64,000 bases of DNA. Source: Planctomycetota bacterium. Its GTDB lineage: Bacteria; Planctomycetota; B15-G4. The translations under genes were made by a program, and so were the position numbers. The stretch's first letter is position 1; each line of letters opens with the position of its first letter. A model generated the notes under the pieces. The model saw nothing but the letters and a program-made list of their open reading frames with translations, made no database searches and was not told the DNA's origin. Below, piece by piece: positions 16,938 to 26,434 of the stretch. The stretch covers positions 37,223 through 101,222 of the forward strand of contig JAJDEQ010000102.1 of NCBI GenBank assembly GCA_029259695.1, in the 5' to 3' direction.

Positions 16938-18385
16938 GGCTGTGTCTCCACGTTCTTCTTCGGTCCGTCGGGCTTCTTCGATGGGCCGCCCGATGCCTTG
17001 CGGCCCTTGCCCCTGGCGCCGGCCTTGCCCTTGGCGCCGGCCTTGCTCTTGCCGGCGGCCTGCTTGCTGCCGGCCGTCTTGCCGCCGGCTGTCTTGCCGC
17101 CGGCCGCCGGCTTCGCGGGCGTCGCGGCGCGCCGTTCGGCCTCGTGCGTGCGCCAGAGCTGGATCTGGTTCCAGAAGTGCTCGGTGAACTGGTCGTGCTC
17201 GTGCTCGGGGAACAGGGCCACGACCTTCTGACGCACCGCGTCGCGGGCGTCATCACCGCGGAAGTACTCGTCGGCCACCTCGTCGAGCTGCCCCAGGTGC
17301 TCCTCGCAGAAGGCCTCGAAGCGCTCCACGTCGAGACGTTCGCGGGCGATCGCTCCGTAGGCGGCGAGCTTCTCGCGCAGCGGCATGTCGGGGTTCTCGT
17401 CGGCGATGGCGAAGAACGGGCCCCAGTCGAGCGCGGTGCGCATCGGCCGCCTGGTCGCCGCGCAGAAGATCGACCAGCGCAGCTTGGACAGCACCAGCCA
17501 GGGGAAGTGGTAGTGCAACGACGTGACCTGGGAGTCGGGGCAGGCGTTGGCGAAGTCGATCGGGTGCCAGCTGTGCCCGTCTTCGCCGACCTGTCGCAAC
17601 GCTTCGCAGCTGTTGAAGTCCCAGCCGAAGAAGGTGTTGATCGTGAGCGTCATGTTCTCGATCAGCTCGCGGTCTTCGGCGCTCAGGAAGTCACGCTCCA
17701 GGCCGTAGCGCTCGTGTAACGGAGCGGCCGGGTCGTAGAGCACGGGGTTGAGCTGGGGGCCCACCCCGATGCAGCGCACGAACATGTCGAACGGGTCGAC
17801 GGCCTTCTGCAGGTGCATCACCAGCCGGCCGCTCTCGTCGTAGGCCTTGCGCAGTCGTTCCTCGTCGTCGATGCGGTTGACGCCGCGCCAGGCCCCGCCG
17901 TCGTAGGGCTTCATGAACATCGGGTAGCCGAGCTGCTTGCCGATGTCACCCAGGTCGAACATGCGCGCGTAGCGCTCGAGCGTGGGCTGCAGGTCCTCGG
18001 ACGGCTCGTACTCCTTGGGCGGCACCATCCAGGTGTCGGGCACGGGCAGGCCGAGGCGCATCATGGCGCAGTAGGTGGTCTGCTTCTCCATCGACTGGAG
18101 CGACCAGGGGTTGTTCAGCACGTAGGTCCCGTCGAGCAGGATCGCTTTTTTGATCCACTCGCGGCTCGTGTGGTACCAGTGCGTGAGCCGGTCGAGCACC
18201 ACGTCGTAGCGCGGCGCGGCGCGCAGGTCGTAGGGCTCGATCGTCAGCCGCTCGACCTCGAAGCGCACGTTGTCTGGACCGAGCTTCAGCTCCAGGTCGA
18301 GCTTGCGCAGGATCTGCTCGTAGCAGAGGGGCCAGCAGAGGTCGGCACCCAGCGAAAGGCCGATCCTGCGCGTTACATTTGCCAC
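16934..18385 (-). CDS. ATP-grasp ligase with Lys/Ala-rich C-terminal tail
   Basis: 483 residues. The first 400 form an ATP-grasp ligase of RimK/glutathione-synthetase type: pre-grasp region with LNNPWSLQSMEKQTTYCAMMRLGLPVPDTWMV, then the ATP-grasp lysine-loop YPMFMKPYDGGAWRGVNRI, and the Mg-binding strand HSWHPIDFANACPDSQ. Such enzymes join a carboxylate to an amine through an acyl-phosphate. Residues 405-483 are a low-complexity tail of Ala, Gly and Lys (AGGKTAGGKTAGSKQAAGKS) like histone H1 tails, which could bind nucleic acid or a polyanion. It lies between the two esterases, 63 bp after one and overlapping the other by four bases. Substrate unknown; it is not closely related to the three ATP-grasp genes at 27-33 kb. 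Confidence 0.85.
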   Translation of the reverse strand: MANVTRRIGLSLGADLCWPLCYEQILRKLDLELKLGPDNVRFEVERLTIEPYDLRAAPRYDVVLDRLTHWYHTSREWIKKAILLDGTYVLNNPWSLQSMEKQTTYCAMMRLGLPVPDTWMVPPKEYEPSEDLQPTLERYARMFDLGDIGKQLGYPMFMKPYDGGAWRGVNRIDDEERLRKAYDESGRLVMHLQKAVDPFDMFVRCIGVGPQLNPVLYDPAAPLHERYGLERDFLSAEDRELIENMTLTINTFFGWDFNSCEALRQVGEDGHSWHPIDFANACPDSQVTSLHYHFPWLVLSKLRWSIFCAATRRPMRTALDWGPFFAIADENPDMPLREKLAAYGAIARERLDVERFEAFCEEHLGQLDEVADEYFRGDDARDAVRQKVVALFPEHEHDQFTEHFWNQIQLWRTHEAERRAATPAKPAAGGKTAGGKTAGSKQAAGKSKAGAKGKAGARGKGRKASGGPSKKPDGPKKNVETQP

Positions 18386-18448
18386 CGGAAACTCCCTGGA
18401 GTCGTCTGCCCGCTCACCGCTTGAACCGTCCAGCCTGGAACGGGGCGC

Positions 18449-19684
18449 CTATTCATAAACCATCCACAGGGGCCCCGGGAAGAGCCACGAGAGGCCCTCC
18501 CGCAGGCGATCGCGCCAGGCCTCCCAGTTGTGGCCGTCGCGCGCCTCGGTGTAGCGCACCGACATGCCGGTGGACTGCAGCAGCGGGAGCAGCGAACGGT
18601 TCTCGTAGATCAGCGATTCGTAGATGCCGCAGCTCACGAAGATGTTGCTGGCCGGGCCGCCCGGAGCCTTGCGGAAGGCGTTCACGAAGCGCACCACCGG
18701 ATCGAACAGGGGGCCGCGGGTGTGGTCGCCGATGTCGGTGAAGGCGAAGGAACCGGACTGCAACAGCAGGTTGCCGAAGGTGCCGGGGTGACGCCACGCC
18801 GTGGACAGGGTCGCCACGGCGCCGAAGCTGGCGCCCATCAGGCCCCGGGCGGCCGGCTTGTCCACCAGCGGGTAGCGTGACTCGAGGGCCGGCAGCAGCT
18901 CGGTGGCGATGAAGCGTGCGTGGCGCTCGTCGTCGGCGTACTCCTTCAGCCGGTCCCCCGGGGGCGTGAGCGCGACGATCATCGGCGGGATCTCGAGCCG
19001 GTGGATCAGGTTGTCGAGCACGGCCTTGAACGAGGAGAACTTCAGGTAGTCGGTGCCGTCGTGGGCGACCAGCAGCGGGTAGCGGCGCGTCTCGCGGTAG
19101 CGCGCCGGCAGGTAGACCTGCAGCGGCCGCGGGCCCCCCAGGGCGTCGCTCTGCACGACGTGATCGTGGATCGTCCCGACCCGGGCCTCGCTGTCCTCGA
19201 AGGTCCACTCCGGCACTTCGTAGCCGTCGGTCTGGCAGACCGAGTTGCTGCCGAACGGGTCGTGGGCCCGCTGCGGGTTGAAGGGGTCGTGGATCAGCTC
19301 GCGCGTCGTGCCGTAGTCGACGAGGAACTTGTACTCCACGCGCGAGGACCGGCGCAGCTCCAACACGTGGGTCCACAGGTTGGTGCCTTCGATGCGCGTG
19401 AAGGCCTGGGACGACGGCATGCCGTAGATCCAGTGTTGCAGGGACACGCTGTCCACGTCGCCGCGGAACACGAACGTGGCGCGGGTCTCGTCGATCAGCG
19501 GGAAGGCGTTGTTCTGCAGGAACAGCTCGACCGCCTCCCCGTCGGGGACGCCGTCCCGCATGAGGTCGCGGATGGCGGGGTGCGGCGGCGTGTGATCCTC
19601 CGGCGTCGCCGGCGGCTGGGCCAGGGGATCTTCGCGGCCCCCGGACAGGTTGGCGTCACCGGTGTCGACGGGTCCATGCATCAT
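18449..19684 (-). CDS. Esterase of enterochelin-esterase type with N-terminal E-set/CBM48-like domain
   Basis: 411 residues. The N-terminal domain (about 35-170, with ATFVFRGDVDSVSLQHWIYGMP and VEYKFLVDYGTTRELIHDPFNP) resembles the CBM48/E-set domain found in Fes and in glycogen-branching enzymes. The C-terminal alpha/beta hydrolase has the nucleophile elbow GLMGASFGAVA and a late catalytic His in ARDGHNWEAWRDRL. No signal peptide is evident, so it likely acts in the cytoplasm on an ester- or lactone-containing product. Its ATG overlaps the stop of the upstream S51-like gene by four bases. The CBM48-like domain hints at a sugar-bearing substrate; that is inference. Confidence 0.87.
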   Translation of the reverse strand: MMHGPVDTGDANLSGGREDPLAQPPATPEDHTPPHPAIRDLMRDGVPDGEAVELFLQNNAFPLIDETRATFVFRGDVDSVSLQHWIYGMPSSQAFTRIEGTNLWTHVLELRRSSRVEYKFLVDYGTTRELIHDPFNPQRAHDPFGSNSVCQTDGYEVPEWTFEDSEARVGTIHDHVVQSDALGGPRPLQVYLPARYRETRRYPLLVAHDGTDYLKFSSFKAVLDNLIHRLEIPPMIVALTPPGDRLKEYADDERHARFIATELLPALESRYPLVDKPAARGLMGASFGAVATLSTAWRHPGTFGNLLLQSGSFAFTDIGDHTRGPLFDPVVRFVNAFRKAPGGPASNIFVSCGIYESLIYENRSLLPLLQSTGMSVRYTEARDGHNWEAWRDRLREGLSWLFPGPLWMVYE

Positions 19685-20688
19685 GCGACGGCCTGCCTCT
19701 CGCTCGGGAGCGCTTCCACCTGCCCCGACGTCTGCAGCTGACGCGTCGGCCCGTGAGCGGTCCAGCCCGTGCCGTCGAAGTCGATGCGGCAGTGCTCGTC
19801 GAGCGCGGCGCACACGCGGGGCGCGAAGCGTCGGGCGAAGATCGCCACGCGCACCGGGTCTCCCAGGCGCAGGCGCCGGCGCGCGTGAGGCAGCGCCACC
19901 AGACCCGGACAGATGCCCAGGCCCGTCTCCAGCACCTCGGGGTTGCCGGGGCCCTGGGGTGGCGTGTCGTGGAACACGACCAGTCGATTGGTGAGCACCA
20001 TGGCACCCGCCGCCCAGGCCACCACCGGCCGGTCGCCGCCGGCGGCCCACGCGTCGAGGATCCCGAACAGGCGCAGCCGGTTGAGCAGCACGACCACGTG
20101 CCCGCCGGCGATGGCGAGGGCGCCGCTCTGGTCGAGCAGGGTCCGCACCTCGTCTCGCTGGCGCGCGAGGCTCTCGCGCTCGCCCGGTTTCCAGTGGGCC
20201 TCGAACTCGGCGTGCACTTCGCGCACGCGCTCCAGGTGGTGCGCGTCCAGTGCGGCCAGGGCGGCCAGGGCGTCGGCCCGCTCGGGGATGATCAGCTCCG
20301 CTTCGCCGTCGCGGCGGAACAGCTCGCGGGCCGCCTCCAGGGCGTGGTCGAGGCGGCCCCTGTACAGCTCCTGCAGGTTGCGCAGCAGGTCGTGACGGTC
20401 GATCACGGCCTGGTGGAACTCGGGGTCGTCGACGAAGACTTCCTCGATGCGCGAGTAGAGCCGCAGGTTCTCGCAGGGGTGGCCCACGTGCGCGCGCAGC
20501 TCCTCGTCCTCGGACTCGCGCTCCTCCCAACCGGCGGTGACCAGGGCCAGCGGGGCCTCGACGTCGAGCGAATCGATCGCGTCCTTCACGATCGGCTCGA
20601 GACGCTGGGGGCCGAGCAGCACGAAGTGTGGCAAGGGGAACCTCGCGGAGGGCTCGTTCGGGAGCGTGGGCCGGCGGGCGAATGGCAC
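19681..20688 (-). CDS. Peptidase S51 / cyanophycinase-like protein without catalytic serine
   Basis: 335 residues. The fold can be recognised from ALVTAGWEERESEDEEL near the N-terminus, HVVVLLNRLRLFGIL, and the pair AWAAGAMVLTNR ... GLGICPGLVALPHARRRL. In S51 enzymes (cyanophycinase, PepE) these read GxSAGA and GLGLLPG..xxH; here the nucleophile Ser is Ala, so it is probably not a peptidase and may be a binding or regulatory pseudo-enzyme. It is the first gene of the four-gene operon and is translationally coupled (ATGA overlap) to the Fes-like esterase. The ORF continues upstream without better starts; the ATG at 20688 is accepted. Confidence is moderate for fold, high for the gene. Confidence 0.7.
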   Translation of the reverse strand: MPFARRPTLPNEPSARFPLPHFVLLGPQRLEPIVKDAIDSLDVEAPLALVTAGWEERESEDEELRAHVGHPCENLRLYSRIEEVFVDDPEFHQAVIDRHDLLRNLQELYRGRLDHALEAARELFRRDGEAELIIPERADALAALAALDAHHLERVREVHAEFEAHWKPGERESLARQRDEVRTLLDQSGALAIAGGHVVVLLNRLRLFGILDAWAAGGDRPVVAWAAGAMVLTNRLVVFHDTPPQGPGNPEVLETGLGICPGLVALPHARRRLRLGDPVRVAIFARRFAPRVCAALDEHCRIDFDGTGWTAHGPTRQLQTSGQVEALPSERQAVA

Positions 20689-20832
20689 CGCGAGCGCGCA
20701 CCGGCGGCGAATGACACCGATTCTAACGCATGCGTGCCCGGATCGATCGCTGTTCGGGGACGATCGGCTCCCGAAGGCCCCGATCCGTCTCGAGCCTCAA
20801 GCGCCGTGGCGCCGGGGAACGATGAAGGGCCC

Positions 20833-21468
20833 ATGAAGACCACGGCCAGATCGATCCTGTTCGCTGCTCCGGCGGCTCTCTGCCTGACCCTCGCCCTGGG
20901 CGCCTGCGGCTCGGGCGCCGCCTCGGGCGCCGCCTCGGGCGGTGAGGACCCGGCGCCGGCCCAGGCCCGCGCCGGGGGCGGCGGCGCCGCCGAGACCACC
21001 GCGCGCCAGCGACCCGACGCCCCGGCCCCGCGCAAGGACCTGTTCGCCAACTCCTTCATCAACCGTCCGGCACCCACCTTCGCGGTCGAGCAGTGGCTCA
21101 CCGCCGTGCCCGAGGTGAAGGGCAAGATGGCGCTGATCGATTTCTGGGCCACCTGGTGTCCGCCGTGCCGCAAGGCGATCCCGGAGCTGAATCGCATCCA
21201 CGCGAAGTTCCGCGATCGCTTGAACGTGATCGGGCTGTCGAGCGAGTCGGCCGCCGCCGTGCGTGAGATGCGCAGCCCCCAGATCGACTACGCCCTCGCC
21301 ATCGACACCCAGGGCCGCATGGCATCGGCCATGGGCGTGCGCGGCATCCCCCACATCGTGATCGTGGACCCGGAGGGCATCGTGCGCTGGGAGGGCTTCC
21401 CCTTCACGCCGGGACACGAGCTCACCGAGGACGTGGTCGAGCAGTTGCTGGACACCTACGTCGACTGA
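20833..21468 (+). CDS. TlpA-like thiol-disulfide lipoprotein
   Basis: 211-residue lipoprotein: signal peptide with lipobox LGAC (C25), a Gly/Ala/Ser-rich linker (26-65), then a thioredoxin fold with the CxxC motif WCPPC at 108-112, the cis-Pro segment VRGIPHIVIVD, and the AhpC-TSA/redoxin-like sequence KGKMALIDFWATW. It would reduce or isomerise disulfides outside the cytoplasmic membrane, for instance in cytochrome c maturation or oxidative defence. The ATG at 20833 begins the signal peptide; the much longer upstream frame is antisense to the S51-like gene. It is followed by the propeller gene after 111 bp. Confidence 0.93.
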   Translation: MKTTARSILFAAPAALCLTLALGACGSGAASGAASGGEDPAPAQARAGGGGAAETTARQRPDAPAPRKDLFANSFINRPAPTFAVEQWLTAVPEVKGKMALIDFWATWCPPCRKAIPELNRIHAKFRDRLNVIGLSSESAAAVREMRSPQIDYALAIDTQGRMASAMGVRGIPHIVIVDPEGIVRWEGFPFTPGHELTEDVVEQLLDTYVD

Positions 21469-21579
21469 TCGGGGGCCCTTGCCCGATCCGGCACCGGTGC
21501 GAGATGGTCTCGACCGGCTCCGACCGCTGGTTCCGTAAGATGGTGGCGACCATCGCGGAAGCTCGGCGGAGAACCGAAC

Positions 21580-22524
21580 ATGGGAAGAGCGACTCGCAGC
21601 GCTGCGGGACTGATCCTGACCTGCATGGCGACCGTCCCGGTCGTGGCCCAGGATCCCCCTCCCGGCACGGAGATCTACATCGTGCCGCTCGCCCGGGCCG
21701 GTGTGGGTGAGCCCGGTGCCCGCTCGCTGACGGTGGGCGAGCCGCGCCGCGTGACCGACAGGCAGGGTTACGACAACCAGCCCGCGTTCACGCCCGACGG
21801 CAGCGGCCTGCTGTTCACGTCGGTCGACGAGGACGATCAGGCTGACACCTGGCGCTACGACATCGAGGCGCGTCGCCTTGCACAGGTGACACGCACCGCG
21901 GAGAGCGAGTACTCACCGCTGGTCACGCCGCGCGGCGATCGCTTCAGTGTCGTGCGCGTCGAGGCCGACGACCGTCAGCGGCTGTGGCAGTTTGCCCTCG
22001 ACGGCGGCGAACCGCGTCTCGTGCTCGAGCAGGTGCAGCCGGTGGGCTACCACGCCTGGATCGACGACGAGCGCCTGATGCTGTTCGTGCTGGGTGATCC
22101 GGCCGAACTCCACGTGGCCAACGCGACCACGGGCGAGTCGCAGCTCGTGGCCGCGGACATCGAGCGTTCGCTCGCGCTCGTGCCGGGCCGCCGGACGGCG
22201 GTCTTCCTGCAGCGTCGCGAGGGCATCCCGCCCGACGCAGTGGGCGACGAGTCCTGGTGGGTGATGGAGCTCGACCTCGCGACGCTGGGCACGCGCCCCC
22301 TCGTGCGCAGCCTCGTGGACAGCCGTGACTTCGCCTGGACGCCCGACGGCACGTTGTTGATGGCGAACGGTTCGGTGCTCCACGGCTGGGACGGGGATCC
22401 CGCCGAGGGCTGGTACGCCGTCGCCGACTTCGCGTCCTACGGCATGGTCGGCATCACGCGCCTGGCGGTGAGTCCGGCCGGTGACTGGCTGGCCCTGGTG
22501 GTCGAGGAAGCCCCGCCCCGTTGA
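21580..22524 (+). CDS. Secreted TolB-like (PD40) beta-propeller protein
   Basis: 314 residues with a signal peptide (1-23, ending VVAQ) and four to six PD40/TolB-type propeller blades: YDNQPAFTPDGSGLLFTSVD, AESEYSPLVTPRGDRFSVVR, DFAWTPDGTLLMANG and TRLAVSPAGDWLALVVEE. Proteins of this kind are periplasmic binding scaffolds. The stop overlaps the TTG start of the next gene (TTGA), so it is co-translated with the FAD oxidase. No enzyme motif is visible. Confidence 0.87.
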   Translation: MGRATRSAAGLILTCMATVPVVAQDPPPGTEIYIVPLARAGVGEPGARSLTVGEPRRVTDRQGYDNQPAFTPDGSGLLFTSVDEDDQADTWRYDIEARRLAQVTRTAESEYSPLVTPRGDRFSVVRVEADDRQRLWQFALDGGEPRLVLEQVQPVGYHAWIDDERLMLFVLGDPAELHVANATTGESQLVAADIERSLALVPGRRTAVFLQRREGIPPDAVGDESWWVMELDLATLGTRPLVRSLVDSRDFAWTPDGTLLMANGSVLHGWDGDPAEGWYAVADFASYGMVGITRLAVSPAGDWLALVVEEAPPR

Positions 22525-23681
22525 ACGTGCTCGTGGTGGGGGCCGGCGTCTTCGGCGTCACCGCCGCGTACGAACTGCAGACCCGGGGTCACGCGGTGAC
22601 GCTGTGCGACCCGGGGCCGGTGCCCCATCCGTTGGCCGCGTCCACCGACGTGAGCAAGGCCGTGCGTCTCGACTACGGCGACGACACGTTCTACTGGGAC
22701 CTCGCGCTGCGCGCGCTCGAGCGCTGGCGCGGGTGGAACGATGCCTTCGGCGAACGCCTGTTCCACGAGGACGGACTGGTGCTCATGGCCGGCGGCCCCA
22801 TGGCCCCGGGCGGCTTCGAGTACGAGAGCTACGTGCAGTTGCGGGCCCGGGGCCTGGCGCCCCGGCGTCTCGACCGGGCCGGGCTGGCCGCCGCCATGCC
22901 CGCCTGGCGACCGGACGACTTCCCCGACGGCTACCTCAACCCCGTGGGCGGCTGGGCCCGCAGCGGACTCGTGATGGAGCGCCTGCTCGGCGCGGCCCAG
23001 GCGTGCGGCGTGCAGCTACGCCCCGACTGCGGCATCGAGCGACTGCTGATGGAAGACGGCCGCGTGAGCGGTGCACGCACGACCCAGGGCGAGACGCTGT
23101 CGGCCGACGTGACGGTGGTGGCGGTCGGCGCCTGGACCGGGCGCATCGTGCCCGAGCTGGCCGGCGCCTTGCGCAGCGTGGGCCAACCGGTGTTCCTGTT
23201 CCGGGTGGACGAGCCCGAGCGCTGGCAGCCGCCGCACTTCCGGCCGTGGGCCGCCGACGTGATGCGCACCGGCTACTACGGCTTCCCCGCCCTGCCGGCC
23301 GACGCGGGCGACCTGGCCGGCGCGGTCAAGGTGGCCCACCACGGCGCCGGCGTGCCGATCGATCCCGACGCCCCGCGCGAGGTCAGCCCGGAGCAGGAGC
23401 GCGCCTGCCGTGACTTCCTGCGGGGCGTGTTCCCCGCGCTCGCCGACGCACCCCTGGCGGCCACGCGACTGTGCCTGTACTGCGAGGCGGCGGGCGGCGA
23501 CTTCCTGATCGACCGGCACCCGGACCTCGCGGGGCTGGTCGTGGCGGCCGGCGGCAGCGGTCACGCGTTCAAATTCGCCCCGGTGCTGGGGGAGCTGGTG
23601 GCCGACGTCGTGGAGCAGGGTGGGGACGTCGTGGACCGGCGCTTCCGCTGGCGTCGTCCGCGGGCCTACCGGCGCCGCTGA
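22521..23681 (+). CDS. FAD-dependent amino-acid oxidase, sarcosine-oxidase type
   Basis: 386-residue DAO-superfamily flavoprotein. The N-terminal dinucleotide fold is VLVVGAGVFGVTAAYELQTRG with an acidic residue (CDPG) at the end of the second strand. The C-terminal RLCLYCEAAGGDFLIDRHPD matches the monomeric sarcosine oxidase / N-methyltryptophan oxidase segment that holds the covalent-FAD cysteine, and GGSGHAFKFAPVLGE is the second FAD motif. It should oxidise a secondary or N-methyl amine, giving H2O2, in the cytoplasm. It starts at TTG, overlapping the previous stop; the neighbouring secreted genes are not an obvious pathway match. Confidence 0.9.
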   Translation: MNVLVVGAGVFGVTAAYELQTRGHAVTLCDPGPVPHPLAASTDVSKAVRLDYGDDTFYWDLALRALERWRGWNDAFGERLFHEDGLVLMAGGPMAPGGFEYESYVQLRARGLAPRRLDRAGLAAAMPAWRPDDFPDGYLNPVGGWARSGLVMERLLGAAQACGVQLRPDCGIERLLMEDGRVSGARTTQGETLSADVTVVAVGAWTGRIVPELAGALRSVGQPVFLFRVDEPERWQPPHFRPWAADVMRTGYYGFPALPADAGDLAGAVKVAHHGAGVPIDPDAPREVSPEQERACRDFLRGVFPALADAPLAATRLCLYCEAAGGDFLIDRHPDLAGLVVAAGGSGHAFKFAPVLGELVADVVEQGGDVVDRRFRWRRPRAYRRR

Positions 23682-23700
23682 GGGCGCGGGGCCACTCGCG

Positions 23701-23721
23701 GTGCGCGTCGCGCACTGTTTT
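23701..23721 (+). terminator. Intrinsic terminator after the TlpA-propeller-oxidase operon
   Basis: GTGCGC (23701-23706), loop GTC, GCGCAC (23710-23715), then TGTTTT (23716-23721). It sits 20 bp past the oxidase stop, in the orientation expected for the plus-strand operon. The opposing minus-strand gene ends at 23762. Confidence 0.75.
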
Positions 23722-23761
23722 CGTCGGCAGGAGTCCTCCGGCGTTGTTCGCGTCGGATGGC

Positions 23762-26434
23762 TCAAGGTACATCCACGCGAATTGTCTGCCGCCGCCGCTC
23801 GTCGACCGTCACTGCGACCGTCTGCAAGGCGCCGTGCTCCCATTGGACCTCGACATCCCAGGGGCCGGGCGGGAGCGGGAGAGGTCCTGCGAAGCGGTCG
23901 TGGGGTCCCACGCGCACGACTCCACCGTAACCCTCGGCAACCAACGAGTGGAGGCGGATCGTCTCGGGCAGCGGCGACGCCGGATCTGCCCGTTCGATAG
24001 CGAAGATGACCTGGACCGTGTCGCGCACAACGATCTCGATCGACTCGTCCTCGGCTCGGAACTGATGGGCGGACGAAGACATCGGGGCCGACTGCGAGTA
24101 GGCGAAGACCGAGCCCCCCTCACCTCGGGGCAGCAGTAGCTCGCAGATTCCGTCAGCGCGCGTCGCGCCGACACCGAGACTCACGCCATCTCGCGAAGCC
24201 GAGACACGCATGTCCGGGAGCGGCTGCCCATCGGCATCGACGACCAGGAAACGCACGGATCTCAAGTCGTACACGAGGTCCGCGCGGCGGGCGTCCACCC
24301 AGCTCGCGATCTCGAACTGGGTGCGCGCCACCAGGAGGGCCTTCTCGACCAGCGAGGACCCGGGAGCCGGTCGGAGGAGCACGTCGTATGGGCCGGGCGG
24401 CAAGTGATCGACACGCACGACGTCGACGACATCCTCCAACGAGAGGTGAGACACCATCGAACCGTTGGGGCCCGCCGTCACGCTCAGACTACAGGGATAG
24501 GCTTCTCCAGGGACTTCCAGGGTGATGTCGCAGGAACCTCCCGGGAGCTCGACGTAGTATTCCTCCTGTCCAGGCAGGACCTCGAGAGTCGCCAGCTCGT
24601 AGGAGAACCCACCCGAGAGCGTCGCTACCTGCAATCGAGTCGCTCCCACCCAGTCGAGGCTGGCGCCCCACGAGTCCGTCGAGGTCGACGTGCAGGAGAC
24701 ACTCACTCCATCCGCGACACGAACGAGTGAGACGCGGCGCAGTGCGCCGTCGCTGCCGGGGATGACGACGCGCACCTCGTGTCGAGTCTCGAGGGTCAGG
24801 TCGAGCCAGAGTTCATCACCCTCGGCGACATCCACCTGTCGTCGCAGGGCGACCTCACGGTCGTCTTCGACGAGCAACCGGTGGGTTCCTGGGCGGATGG
24901 CTGTGATGCGAAAGGTCCCATCATCCCGCACCGGGACCACATGCTCTCGCGGGAGGGAAGGCACTCGCAGGTCGCCCGGCCCCGCGAGCCTCACGACGTG
25001 ACTTGACAGGTCGCCGCCATCCACTCCGGGATCTGAGAGCCGCCCTTCGATCACGTTGCCCGCCAGCAACGCGATCGGCCCCGCATCCCAGGCGGATGCG
25101 TCCGCGATCACTCTGGGGACGTACCCGGGGTGTTGGATCACCAAGGAACCCACTTGCCACGGGAGTGAGAACGCCCCGTCCTGGTCGGTCGACGTCGTGC
25201 GCCCGGGCGTCGCCGGCGCCGGGAACTCGTGGCGGCGATCGTACGAGTCGAAGGCGTGCTTCCACTCCGCGCGAGCGATGACCTCTCGCACGGGAGCGAA
25301 CATCACCCAGCAGCCACCGAGCGGGCGACCGCCCGGGTCCACGACGCGCGCACTCAGCTCTCCCCGGTCGACCCGGGTCGCGCGGAACGGGCCGCTCCAT
25401 CCAATGTCCGGCACCGTCACCGCGAAGGGCTCGGCGAGGAAGCCGTCACGGCCGATCTGCACGCTCCATCGGTTCGGGTGCGTCACCGGGACGACGCATC
25501 GCCCGCGCGGGTCGACAGGCGCGCGAACGTAGAGGCTGGTCGGTCCATCGTCGCCGAAGGCGACTTCGCCACCGAGACCCGCGCCCTGCCCGGATGACAT
25601 CAAGACGTCGACTTCGCCACCCTGCCAGCCTTCCCCCGCGTCGTCGCGGAGGTCCAGGAGGAGACCGCCGAGGCGTGGCGCGCGCAGCGTGAGCGGTTCT
25701 CGGCTCTCGATGGCGACGCTCTCGAAGCGGCGATAGGGAAAGGCCGATCCGAACGGAGCGTCCAGGCACGGCGTCCCGCGTAGGCCGACGGTCCGAAGCG
25801 ACCGGGAATCGCCCGCGTAAGGAAACACACCGACGCTGTTGGTCGAGGTTCGCTCGCGAACCACGGAACCGTTCACGGCCCGGGTGAGCAAGAGCTCCTC
25901 CCCGCCACAAGGCCGCCCCGACTGATCGAGCATCGTGCCCCACGCAACAGCGCCAAGCCGCAACGTGAGTTCGATGCGCGCGGGTCGCGCTGCCGGCTCG
26001 AGCGGTGCGGACGTCTCACCCCAACCCGGGGCCGAGGCGCTGAGCACGGCTCTTCCAGCGAGCGTCACGACGAAGTGCCCGGGGGCGACTCGCCTGATCG
26101 CCGCTTCGTGCGACGGTTCGAGCGCGAGCTGCGCAGCGCCGAGGACGGCCCCCCCTTCGGCGAGGACGAGGACTTCGACGCTGTGTCTCGAAGGAGGCTC
26201 GCCGGCATCGATCGGGGGCGCGACGGACTCGACGGGCGCGCCCGAGGCGCCGCGTGCCCCGGCCGCAGAGCCGGCCGAGGCGGGGGGGTGCGGAGGCCGC
26301 TGCCGACTCGCTGTCCGATCTCCCCGCTCGACGGGCGAACGGTCCCCTCCCGACCCGACCAGCGAGATCACGCCCCAGCCGAAGACCGCCACCAGCGCCG
26401 CCGTCAAGGACAGCTGCGCGAGGCGCTTCCTCAT
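23762..26434 (-). CDS. Large membrane-anchored protein with carboxypeptidase-regulatory-like domains
   Basis: 890 residues. One hydrophobic N-terminal helix (QLSLTAALVAVFGWGVISLV) anchors it with the rest outside; a Pro/Ala/Ser linker follows. The remainder is a string of beta-sandwich units like carboxypeptidase regulatory domains, e.g. GELSARVVDPGGRPLGGCWV, a second at GNVIEGRLSDPGVDGGDLSS, and one near the C-terminus (FLVVDADGQPLPDMRVSASRDG). No catalytic motif is seen; a surface or cell-envelope structural role is likely. The ATG at 26434 shares its A with the TGA stop of the small upstream ORF (TGATG), so the two are translationally coupled. A GTG 11 codons upstream is the only alternative start. 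Confidence 0.8.
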   Translation of the reverse strand: MRKRLAQLSLTAALVAVFGWGVISLVGSGGDRSPVERGDRTASRQRPPHPPASAGSAAGARGASGAPVESVAPPIDAGEPPSRHSVEVLVLAEGGAVLGAAQLALEPSHEAAIRRVAPGHFVVTLAGRAVLSASAPGWGETSAPLEPAARPARIELTLRLGAVAWGTMLDQSGRPCGGEELLLTRAVNGSVVRERTSTNSVGVFPYAGDSRSLRTVGLRGTPCLDAPFGSAFPYRRFESVAIESREPLTLRAPRLGGLLLDLRDDAGEGWQGGEVDVLMSSGQGAGLGGEVAFGDDGPTSLYVRAPVDPRGRCVVPVTHPNRWSVQIGRDGFLAEPFAVTVPDIGWSGPFRATRVDRGELSARVVDPGGRPLGGCWVMFAPVREVIARAEWKHAFDSYDRRHEFPAPATPGRTTSTDQDGAFSLPWQVGSLVIQHPGYVPRVIADASAWDAGPIALLAGNVIEGRLSDPGVDGGDLSSHVVRLAGPGDLRVPSLPREHVVPVRDDGTFRITAIRPGTHRLLVEDDREVALRRQVDVAEGDELWLDLTLETRHEVRVVIPGSDGALRRVSLVRVADGVSVSCTSTSTDSWGASLDWVGATRLQVATLSGGFSYELATLEVLPGQEEYYVELPGGSCDITLEVPGEAYPCSLSVTAGPNGSMVSHLSLEDVVDVVRVDHLPPGPYDVLLRPAPGSSLVEKALLVARTQFEIASWVDARRADLVYDLRSVRFLVVDADGQPLPDMRVSASRDGVSLGVGATRADGICELLLPRGEGGSVFAYSQSAPMSSSAHQFRAEDESIEIVVRDTVQVIFAIERADPASPLPETIRLHSLVAEGYGGVVRVGPHDRFAGPLPLPPGPWDVEVQWEHGALQTVAVTVDERRRQTIRVDVP

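Noticed and set aside
18449..20701. 750-codon minus-strand frame containing the Fes-like esterase
   Set aside because: The first 340 codons are out of frame with the S51-like gene and low complexity; the coupled ATG at 19684 is the better start.
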